A program made the translations under genes and the position numbers. From Thermoleophilia bacterium (lineage in GTDB: Bacteria; Actinomycetota; Thermoleophilia; Gaiellales; SKUG01), in assembly GCA_025964455.1 (NCBI GenBank), contig JAOPYU010000271.1, positions 1 to 6,458 on the forward strand: DNA of 6,458 bases. The letters run 5' to 3'. A model generated the notes under the pieces. The model worked only from the letters and a program-made list of their open reading frames with translations. It was not told the origin of the DNA and ran no database searches. This document shows positions 1-4,263 of this stretch, one piece after another. Numbering within the stretch: position 1 is the stretch's first letter; each line of letters opens with the position of its first letter.

Positions 1-1
1 G

Positions 2-223
2 CCGGTCCATGCCTGGCGCGTGATCAGCCGGCTGTTGCCCCCGCGCTGCAAGTACCACCCCAGCTGCTCCGCTTATTGCCTGGAGGCCGTCCGGACTCGC
101 GGCGTGTTCGTCGGATTTGGCCTGGCCGCGTGGCGCATCCTGCGCTGCAACCCGTGGTCGCTCGGCGGAATCGACCCAGTCCCACCCCGACCGCAGCGCC
201 GATCACGGCCGATGCGGCCGTGA
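2..223 (+). CDS. yidD: YidD, membrane protein insertion efficiency factor (5' partial)
   Basis: YidD is a small membrane-associated protein thought to help YidC and Sec insert proteins into the inner membrane. The 73 visible codons contain the family core: PPRCKYHPSCSAY, then EAVRTRG, then LAAWRILRCNPWSLGGIDPVP, with the conserved RC, CS and RCNP cysteines. The reading frame is open to the window edge and reads PVHAWRVISRLLPPRC, which matches the usual amphipathic N-terminal helix. The GTG at 20 is therefore probably internal and the true start lies upstream of the window. An extra Cys follows the SAY motif where many homologues have Ala. After the GG-DPVP end motif there is a short basic tail. 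It lies 61 bases ahead of yidC, the standard rnpA-yidD-yidC order; rnpA would be expected just upstream. Identity is secure; the start is unknown. Confidence 0.95.
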   Translation, partial: PVHAWRVISRLLPPRCKYHPSCSAYCLEAVRTRGVFVGFGLAAWRILRCNPWSLGGIDPVPPRPQRRSRPMRP

Positions 224-271
224 TGGTCGACTGCACCGCCCATCAGGCTCCGTCCAGCACCGGAACTGGGG

Positions 272-277
272 TAGGAT
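272..277 (+). promoter_or_regulatory. Putative -10 box (TAGGAT) for leaderless yidC transcript
   Basis: TAGGAT fits the actinobacterial TANNNT -10 pattern and ends 7 bases before the chosen GTG start of yidC. This puts the predicted transcription start at or within a base or two of the start codon, as in leaderless mRNAs. No good -35 hexamer is visible at 16-18 bases upstream. Alternatively, the purine run GGGGTAGGA (268-276) could act as a weak ribosome binding site in a longer yidD-yidC transcript. Low to moderate confidence. Confidence 0.4.
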
Positions 278-284
278 CCCGCGC

Positions 285-1151
285 GTGAATCTCTTCGCTG
301 GAATCTTCTCCCCCATCGAGAGCGTGCTCGAGGACGTCCTCGTGTGGCTCCACTCAAACGGCGGCCTGACGTGGGCCTGGTCGATCATCGCCCTGACGGC
401 GATCGTGCGGCTGGCGATCTTCCCGATCACCGCCAAGCAGACCCGATCCTCGCTCGCCATGCAGCGCCTGCAGCCCTACCTGAAGCAGCTGCAGGCCAAG
501 CACAAGGACGATCGCCAGGCGCTCAACGCGGCGATGATGGAGTTCTACCGCGACAACAAGGTGAACCCCCTCGCCTCGTGCCTGCCGCTGCTCATCCAGA
601 TCCCCGTCTTCCTGTCCCTGTTCTTCGTGCTCAAGGACTTCTCGGCACCGTCCGGGACCAGCAGCGACTTCTCGTGGCTGTTCGGATTCGTCGACGACAT
701 CCGCCAGCACATCGACAACGGCATGGGCCTGAAGGACATGCGCAAGGCGGCCCCGGACATCGACCGCAACTGGGGCGCGGCGGGCTGGATCCTGCTCGTG
801 GTCTACATCGGCTCACAGATGCTCTCGACCGTCACGATGATGACGAGCCCAAACCCCCAGCAGAAGTGGATCTTCCTGCTCCTGCCGCTGTTTTTCGCGC
901 CGTTCATCCTGAACTTCCCGGTCGGCGTGATGCTCTACTGGATCACCACCAACCTGTGGTCGCTGTTCCAGTACCTGCTGGTGGTGCGCTTCACCGACAC
1001 CTCCAAGGAGGTCGTGCTGCCCGCCGATTCCAAGGGCCGGAAGAAGGTCGTGGGACCCTCGACGTCGAAGTCTGGCTCGAAGGCCCCCGCTGGCAGCTCG
1101 GCTGCCGCCGGACCCCACGCGGCACCCCGCCGCAACAAGCGCCGAAAGTGA
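285..1151 (+). CDS. yidC: YidC/Oxa1 family membrane protein insertase
   Basis: This is the insertase that integrates proteins into the cytoplasmic membrane, alone or with SecYEG. The product is 288 residues, the short Gram-positive type without the large periplasmic domain. Visible parts are a first core membrane segment at about 30-50 containing the conserved hydrophilic-groove Arg (R42 in TAIVRLAIFPIT), a charged cytoplasmic hairpin at 51-95 (QRLQPYLKQLQAKHKDDRQ), then NPLASCLPLLIQIPVFLSLF (94-113), a segment at 166-186 and a final pair at about 196-235 (FPVGVMLYWITTNLWSLFQY). The C-terminal tail (about 246-288) is Lys/Arg/Ser/Ala-rich and low complexity, and is likely to bind ribosomes or RNA. 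GTG at 285 is chosen because it begins just before the family's N-terminal region and follows a TAGGAT box; the longer open frame back to 117 overlaps yidD and looks noncoding. khpB follows after 6 bases. Confidence 0.97.
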   Translation: MNLFAGIFSPIESVLEDVLVWLHSNGGLTWAWSIIALTAIVRLAIFPITAKQTRSSLAMQRLQPYLKQLQAKHKDDRQALNAAMMEFYRDNKVNPLASCLPLLIQIPVFLSLFFVLKDFSAPSGTSSDFSWLFGFVDDIRQHIDNGMGLKDMRKAAPDIDRNWGAAGWILLVVYIGSQMLSTVTMMTSPNPQQKWIFLLLPLFFAPFILNFPVGVMLYWITTNLWSLFQYLLVVRFTDTSKEVVLPADSKGRKKVVGPSTSKSGSKAPAGSSAAAGPHAAPRRNKRRK

Positions 1152-1157
1152 CCTGAG

Positions 1158-1649
1158 ATGTCCGAAGACGCAAGCTCACAGGTGGACGAGGTGCTCGACC
1201 TCGTCGCGGAGTTCATGGAAGCCACGCTCGACGCGCTCGACGTGGATCCCGACACCGAGGTGGACCTCCGCTACGAGGACGGCGCTATCTTCGCTGACCT
1301 GGACGGCGACGAGGACGACATCGCCCTCATGATCGGCCGGCGGGGCCAGACGCTCGACGCGATGCAGTACCTGCTCAACGCGGTCGTGCAGAACAACGCC
1401 GAGGCGCCGCTGCACGTGCAGCTCGACGCCCAGGGCTACCGCAAGCGCCGCGCCCGGCAGCTCGAGAAGGATGCGGATCAGGCCGTCGCCGAGGTGCACC
1501 GCACCGGCCGCCGGATCGAGCTCGAGCCGATGACCAGCTCCGAGCGCAAGGTGATCCACCAATACCTCAAGGATTCGCCCGGCATCGCCACGATCAGCGC
1601 CGGCCGCGAGCCGAACCGCCGGCTCGCCGTCGAGCCCGCCGGAGACTGA
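1158..1649 (+). CDS. khpB: KhpB/Jag, KH-R3H domain RNA-binding protein
   Basis: This is a 163-residue single-stranded RNA-binding protein of the Jag/KhpB (EloR) family. In Firmicutes, KhpB works with KhpA and affects cell elongation and division through RNA; its role in this lineage is inferred. Domains in order: an acidic helical N-terminus (1-35), a KH domain (about 36-95) with the GxxG loop as GRRG at 60-63, and an R3H domain (about 97-160) with the R-x3-H signature at R130 and H134 followed by GIATISAGREPNRRLAV. It lacks the separate Jag-N domain of Firmicute homologues, as is common in actinobacterial versions. It starts 6 bases after the yidC stop codon with only a weak Shine-Dalgarno, which suggests translational coupling within a yidC-khpB operon. 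Family assignment is firm. Confidence 0.94.
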   Translation: MSEDASSQVDEVLDLVAEFMEATLDALDVDPDTEVDLRYEDGAIFADLDGDEDDIALMIGRRGQTLDAMQYLLNAVVQNNAEAPLHVQLDAQGYRKRRARQLEKDADQAVAEVHRTGRRIELEPMTSSERKVIHQYLKDSPGIATISAGREPNRRLAVEPAGD

Positions 1650-1672
1650 GCGCCCTGCGCTTTCCCGGGGAC

Positions 1673-1688
1673 CGTTTCACGTGAAACA
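1673..1688. other. parS: parS centromere site (ParB-binding)
   Basis: The 16 bases CGTTTCACGTGAAACA differ from the canonical bacterial parS (TGTTTCACGTGAAACA) only at the first position and contain the full 14-bp palindrome GTTTCACGTGAAAC at 1674-1687. ParB loads here and spreads as a CTP-dependent clamp to organise origin segregation. The site spans the rsmG start, whose GTG is the second half of the central CACGTG. A parB gene lies 863 bases downstream. Chance occurrence of this 14-mer in such GC-rich DNA is very unlikely. I found no second copy in the window. Confidence 0.95.
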
Positions 1689-2319
1689 GCTGCACGACCA
1701 GTACATCGAGCTCGTGCGGTCCGGACCTAACGGGCTTTTCTCCAAGGGCGACCTGGCGCGCCTCGAGGCCCACGTCGCCGACGGCATTACCGGCGCCGCC
1801 ATCCTGCGTGAGCTGGGAGCGAGTTCGGTCGTCGACGCCGGTTCCGGGGGCGGGGTGCCTGGCATCCCGGTTGCGGTGGAGCTGCCCCACGCCATCGTCC
1901 ACCTCGTGGAATCCCAGGGCTGGAAAGCCGACTTCCTACGTACATGCGCGCACGCGCTCGACCTCGAGTCGAGGCTGAGCGTCCATGCCCTGCGCGCCGA
2001 GGAGGCCCCGGCGGCGATCGGCCGCGAGCTGCTGGATGTGGGCATCGCCCGCGCGCTCGCCAGTCCCCTCGTCGTCGCCGAGTACCTCTCCCCCCTGATC
2101 CGCGTTGGCGGCCACCTGGCGCTCTGGTCCACGGTCGAGCAGGCCGCCGACCCGCTCGTCGCGGGGAGTGAGATCCTCGGCCTCGCCGAACCGCGCGTGG
2201 AGCCGGCGCCGTCGGAGCTGCGCGCAGATGGCGTGGTCATCGTCTGGCCCAAGGTCGCCCCCTGCGCCGATCGTGTCCCGCGCCGCGTCGGTGTCGCCGC
2301 CCGCCGCCCCCTGCGCTGA
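1681..2319 (+). CDS. rsmG: RsmG (GidB), 16S rRNA m7G527 methyltransferase
   Basis: RsmG transfers a methyl group from S-adenosylmethionine to N7 of the 530-loop guanine of 16S rRNA (G527 in E. coli); loss in other bacteria gives low-level streptomycin resistance. The 212-residue product has the Rossmann-type SAM motif VVDAGSGGGVPGIPVAVELP at 50-69, the post-motif ESQGWKADFLR (77-87), a helical region followed by GGHLALW (143-149), and the family C-terminal motif DRVPRRVGVAARRPL. The start is GTG at 1681, with GGGGA at 1667-1671 as a plausible ribosome binding site; no ATG is available upstream in frame. The start lies inside a parS site, so the frame reads FHVKQ across it, and ParB occupancy could affect its expression. 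It follows khpB by 31 bases. The expected next gene, parA, is absent. Confidence 0.93.
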   Translation: MKQLHDQYIELVRSGPNGLFSKGDLARLEAHVADGITGAAILRELGASSVVDAGSGGGVPGIPVAVELPHAIVHLVESQGWKADFLRTCAHALDLESRLSVHALRAEEAPAAIGRELLDVGIARALASPLVVAEYLSPLIRVGGHLALWSTVEQAADPLVAGSEILGLAEPRVEPAPSELRADGVVIVWPKVAPCADRVPRRVGVAARRPLR

Positions 2320-2361
2320 CCCAGCCGCCGCTTCGCTCGTCGCGCCAGGAGCCACGCCACG

Positions 2362-2383
2362 CCCCGCCCGTCGCCCACCCCCC
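2362..2383 (-). other. G-quadruplex motif on the - strand
   Basis: On the - strand this stretch has four runs of three or more G (six, three, three and four bases) with loops of 1, 4 and 1 bases. This fits the canonical G3+N1-7 quadruplex rule with short loops. It lies 43 bases past the rsmG stop codon, on the template strand for rightward transcription. The pattern is directly visible; any folding or function is inference. Confidence 0.5.
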
Positions 2384-2394
2384 GTCGCCTCGCA

Positions 2395-2422
2395 ACAATC
2401 TGTCGTTGTACAACCAAATTGT
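2395..2422. promoter_or_regulatory. AT-rich nested dyad, possible operator
   Basis: A perfect 10-bp palindrome GTTGTACAAC (2405-2414) sits inside an outer inverted pair ACAAT (2395-2399) / ATTGT (2418-2422), with the two centres one base apart. This is the most AT-rich patch in the rsmG-parB gap, in a region otherwise over 70% GC. It could be an operator or promoter element for parB, with TACAAC at 2409-2414 as a poor -10 candidate. The function is unknown. Confidence 0.35.
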
Positions 2423-2426
2423 GCGC

Positions 2427-2459
2427 GGCGACCCCGGGGCGACCCCGGGGCGGCCGGGG
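2427..2459 (+). repeat. 11-bp tandem repeat, three units
   Basis: GGCGACCCCGG occurs twice head to tail (2427-2437 and 2438-2448), followed by a third unit GGCGGCCGGGG (2449-2459) matching at 8 of 11 positions. Each perfect unit contributes to a CCCCGGGG palindrome. The 11-base period is close to one DNA helical turn. It may be a protein-binding array, or only a slippage product in GC-rich DNA. Confidence 0.6.
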
Positions 2460-2550
2460 GCGTGGCTGGATCGGGCGTTCGCGCGCCAACGCCCGCGCGC
2501 GAGCACGCACGCACGAGGCTGCGTCCGACCACCTCGTCACGATTTCGGCC

Positions 2551-3513
2551 ATGGAGATCCCGCAGCCCACCACCTCATCCTCATCCCGCAAGCGAGCCGG
2601 CCTCTCGATGCTGCTCGGCAGCCCCGTGGCCGTCCCGGTCGACGCTCCGGCCGGCGACAACGGCGGCCTGCTCGCCCTGCGCCTCGACGAGGTGCACCGC
2701 AACCCGGCCCAGCCGCGCACCCACTTCGAGCCCGACGCGATCCTGTCGCTCGCGACGTCGATCGAGGCCAACGGGGTCATCCAGCCGATCGCCGTCCGCC
2801 CCCGCGAGGCCGGCGGCTACGAGATCATCGCCGGCGAGCGCCGCTGGCTCGCGGCGCAGCGCGTCGGCCTGGCCACGATCCCGGCAGTCCTGCACCACGT
2901 CGACGAGCGCGAGACGCTCGTCCTCGCCCTGGTTGAGAACCTGGTCCGCGAGGACCTCTCGCCCCTGGAGACCGCGCGCGCCTACGCCGCGCTGCAGGAC
3001 GAGTTCGGCATGAGCGTCGCCGAGCTCGCCCGCTCCGTGGGCCGCAGCCGCCCCGCCGTGGCGAACACGCTGCGCCTGCTCGAGCTGCCCGACGACGTCC
3101 TGGAGCTGCTCAACGCCCGCCGCATCACCGAGGGCCACGGCCGCGCCCTGCTGGGCTGCAGCGACCGCGTGCGCCTGCTCCGACTGTCGCGCCTCACCCT
3201 CGACCGGAGCCTCACGGTTCGGCAGCTGGAGAGCCTCGTTCGTGAAGAGGAGCAGGCTGTCGCGGACGGCTCGAGCGCCCCGAGCCGTGCGCGCCGCTCC
3301 AAGTGGAACCTGGACCCGGACACCGAGCTCGTCGACCGCGTCGACCGCCTGGCGGAGCAGCTGCTCGGCGTTCGCGGCCGCGTCAAGCTCGGCGACAAGG
3401 GTGCGAAGCTGGAGTTGCACTGCGACCACGCCGCGGATCTGTTCGCGCTCGTGGACCAGCTGGAGGCAGCCCTCGCGATGGTCGGTTCCGCATCCGCCCA
3501 GAGCGCAGCGTGA
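2551..3513 (+). CDS. parB: ParB, chromosome partitioning CTPase/DNA-binding protein
   Basis: ParB binds parS, hydrolyses CTP, slides and spreads as a clamp, and with ParA and SMC segregates the origin. The product is 320 residues. In order: a short Ser/Lys/Arg-rich N-terminus with RKRAGLSMLLG (13-23), the usual ParA-interacting region; box I NPAQPRTHFE (51-60); the CTP-binding box II AGERRW (94-99); box III ENLVREDLSPLETA (129-142); a helix-turn-helix MSVAELARSVGRSRPAVANTLRLLELP (split at 154-163 and 164-180); and a dimerisation domain at about 255-312. ATG at 2551 is chosen because it places the family N-terminal motif near residue 15; the open frame further upstream is Arg/Pro-rich and unconvincing, and no Shine-Dalgarno is present. 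The gene is intact and the CTPase and HTH motifs look functional. Its usual partner parA is not adjacent, so ParA must be encoded elsewhere or be missing; the retained N-terminal motif suggests that it exists. Confidence 0.97.
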   Translation: MEIPQPTTSSSSRKRAGLSMLLGSPVAVPVDAPAGDNGGLLALRLDEVHRNPAQPRTHFEPDAILSLATSIEANGVIQPIAVRPREAGGYEIIAGERRWLAAQRVGLATIPAVLHHVDERETLVLALVENLVREDLSPLETARAYAALQDEFGMSVAELARSVGRSRPAVANTLRLLELPDDVLELLNARRITEGHGRALLGCSDRVRLLRLSRLTLDRSLTVRQLESLVREEEQAVADGSSAPSRARRSKWNLDPDTELVDRVDRLAEQLLGVRGRVKLGDKGAKLELHCDHAADLFALVDQLEAALAMVGSASAQSAA

Positions 3514-3539
3514 CTCCTGATGCGTCCCTGTGCGATACT
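3510..3539 (+). promoter_or_regulatory. tRNA-Ile promoter (-35 GTGACT, -10 GATACT)
   Basis: GTGACT at 3510-3515 matches TTGACA at 4 of 6 positions, and GATACT at 3534-3539 matches TATACT/TATAAT closely. The spacer is 18 bases, and a TG dinucleotide one base ahead of the -10 makes it an extended -10. The predicted transcription start is near 3546, a few bases before the mature tRNA 5' end. The -35 contains the TGA stop codon of parB. Confidence 0.6.
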
Positions 3540-3551
3540 TCGCCGCGCTGC

Positions 3552-3625
3552 GGGCGTATAGCTCAGTTGGTTAGAGCGCATCTCTGATAAGGATGAGGTC
3601 CCTGGTTCGAATCCAGGTACGCCCA
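3552..3625 (+). tRNA. tRNA-Ile (anticodon GAT)
   Basis: This is a full 74-base cloverleaf. The acceptor stem pairs GGGCGTA with TACGCCC (7 bp) and ends in discriminator A. The D arm is GCTC/GAGC with the AGTTGGTTA loop carrying the conserved GG. The anticodon stem pairs CATCT with GGATG (last pair T-G), with loop CTGATAA and anticodon GAT at 3586-3588, reading Ile AUC/AUU codons. The variable loop is AGGTC, and the T arm is CCTGG-TTCGAAT-CCAGG. The 3' CCA is not encoded (CTTCA follows) and must be added after transcription. It is a single tRNA with its own promoter and terminator, not part of an rRNA operon in this window. Confidence 0.98.
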
Positions 3626-3630
3626 CTTCA

Positions 3631-3660
3631 CAACCACCCGGCCCCGCGGCCGGGTGGTTG
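3631..3660 (+). terminator. Strong hairpin terminator after tRNA-Ile
   Basis: A perfect 13-bp stem pairs CAACCACCCGGCC (3631-3643) with GGCCGGGTGGTTG (3648-3660) across a 4-base loop, starting 5 bases after the tRNA end. Only a short T run (TTT, 3663-3665) follows, typical of actinobacterial terminators. It ends 23 bases before the next coding sequence. Confidence 0.85.
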
Positions 3661-3669
3661 CGTTTCGGG

Positions 3670-3674
3670 GGAGG
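3670..3674 (+). promoter_or_regulatory. Shine-Dalgarno (GGAGG) that sets the BFN-domain gene start
   Basis: GGAGG lies 9 bases before ATG 3684 within a purine-only stretch, the clearest ribosome binding site in the window. It favours ATG 3684 over the GTG at 3654, which lies inside the terminator hairpin, and over ATG 3690. Confidence 0.8.
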
Positions 3675-3683
3675 GGGAAAGGG

Positions 3684-4184
3684 ATGGACATGCTTGAGAT
3701 GGTCATCTATGGCGTGAGCTTCGACATGGTCGGCAAGCAGCCGATCGTGCTGCTCAAGACGCTCGCCGGAAACCGCTTCCTCCCGATCTGGATCGGACAC
3801 CCCGAGGCTGCCGCGATCCTCATGCGCCTGCAGGACGCCCGCCCCCCGCGCCCCGCGACGCACGACCTGCTCTGCTCGGCGCTCGAGGAGCTCGGCGCGG
3901 AGATCACGCAGGTCGCGATCACCGACCTGCGCGAGAACACCTTCTTCGCGCAGGTCACCGTGTCCTCGGGCATCGAGGAGCACCACCTCGATTCGCGGCC
4001 GAGCGATGCGCTGGCGCTCGCAGTGCGGGCCGAGGCCCCGATCTTCGCCGCCGAGTCGATCGTGATGGAGAGCGGCATCGAGTTCGAGCAGAACGACGTG
4101 GGCGACACCGACGAGATGGTCGACAAGTTCCGCTCGTTCCTCGAGGACGTCTCGCCCGACGACTTCCTCTCCCAGGGCAACTAG
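3684..4184 (+). CDS. BFN-domain (DUF151) bifunctional nuclease family protein
   Basis: The 166-residue product belongs to the DUF151/bifunctional nuclease family. Plant members have been reported to have RNase and DNase activity; the role of bacterial members is poorly defined, so catalytic function is not assumed. The BFN core runs from 1 to about 130: MLEMVIYGVSFD (3-14), a strand ending in LPIWIGHPEAAAI (33-45), RPATHDLL (56-63), the FFAQVTV strand (87-93) and the best-conserved block LDSRPSDALALAVRAEAPIF (102-121). The C-terminal 35 residues are acidic (DTDEMVDKFRSFLEDVSPDDF), a usual tail in bacterial members. A strong Shine-Dalgarno supports the start. No clear promoter lies between the tRNA terminator and the gene, so transcription may come from read-through or an unrecognised promoter near 3661-3680. 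Family assignment is confident; the function is not. Confidence 0.94.
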   Translation: MDMLEMVIYGVSFDMVGKQPIVLLKTLAGNRFLPIWIGHPEAAAILMRLQDARPPRPATHDLLCSALEELGAEITQVAITDLRENTFFAQVTVSSGIEEHHLDSRPSDALALAVRAEAPIFAAESIVMESGIEFEQNDVGDTDEMVDKFRSFLEDVSPDDFLSQGN

Positions 4185-4231
4185 CCCCTCGCCCCGGCCG
4201 CGTCGGGTCATCGGAGGCCCCGCTGACGCCT

Positions 4232-4255
4232 CGCAGGCGCCTGCGCACGTATGAT
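4232..4255 (+). promoter_or_regulatory. PBP gene promoter -10 (TATGAT) with upstream palindrome
   Basis: TATGAT (4250-4255) matches the -10 consensus at 5 of 6 positions and ends 8 bases before ATG 4264, so the mRNA would have almost no leader. Immediately upstream is a perfect 14-bp palindrome CGCAGGCGCCTGCG (4232-4245), in what would be the -35/-10 spacer. No good -35 is present at normal distance; CTGACG (4223-4228) is 21 bases away. The palindrome may bind a regulator; alternatively it could fold as part of a terminator for the preceding gene, but no T run follows. Confidence 0.5.
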
Positions 4256-4263
4256 TGGTGGCG

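Larger units (their letters stand above)
2320..2550. other. Gene-free rsmG-parB gap where parA is expected
   Basis: No frame in these 231 bases gives a recognisable protein, and none shows the Walker A (KGGVGKT-type) or other motifs of ParA. The first part (2320-2395) is very C-rich and G-poor on the + strand; a transcript through it would resemble a Rho-utilisation region, so Rho-dependent termination after rsmG is possible. Next come an AT-rich island (2392-2422), an 11-bp repeat (2427-2459), and overlapping GC hairpins (2472-2502). The promoter of parB, if separate, should lie here, but no strong -35/-10 pair is visible; CACGAT at 2538-2543 sits at the spacing of a poor leaderless -10 before the ATG. 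Confidence 0.8.

Noticed and set aside
117..284. N-terminal extension of the yidC reading frame
   Set aside because: It overlaps yidD in another frame, reads as Arg/Ser/Cys-rich noncoding sequence, and YidC proteins of this type begin near residue 1 of the GTG 285 product.
2436..2475. G-quadruplex on the + strand in the 11-bp repeat region
   Set aside because: Only three G runs are suitably spaced; the fourth is separated by a 12-base loop, outside the usual rule.
1677..2780. Long open frame on the - strand opposite rsmG
   Set aside because: It is a GC-rich shadow frame: Arg/Ala/Ser-rich, without recognisable motifs, and antisense to a well-supported gene.
2105..3013. Open frame on the + strand bridging the rsmG-parB gap, considered as parA or a parA remnant
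   Set aside because: It is Pro/Arg/Ser-rich with no Walker A, no switch motifs and no similarity to ParA, and most of it lies out of frame over parB.
4227..4239. Small hairpin CGCCT-CGC-AGGCG as a terminator for the BFN-domain gene
   Set aside because: The stem is only 5 bp with a 3-base loop and no T run; the overlapping 14-bp palindrome explains the symmetry better.
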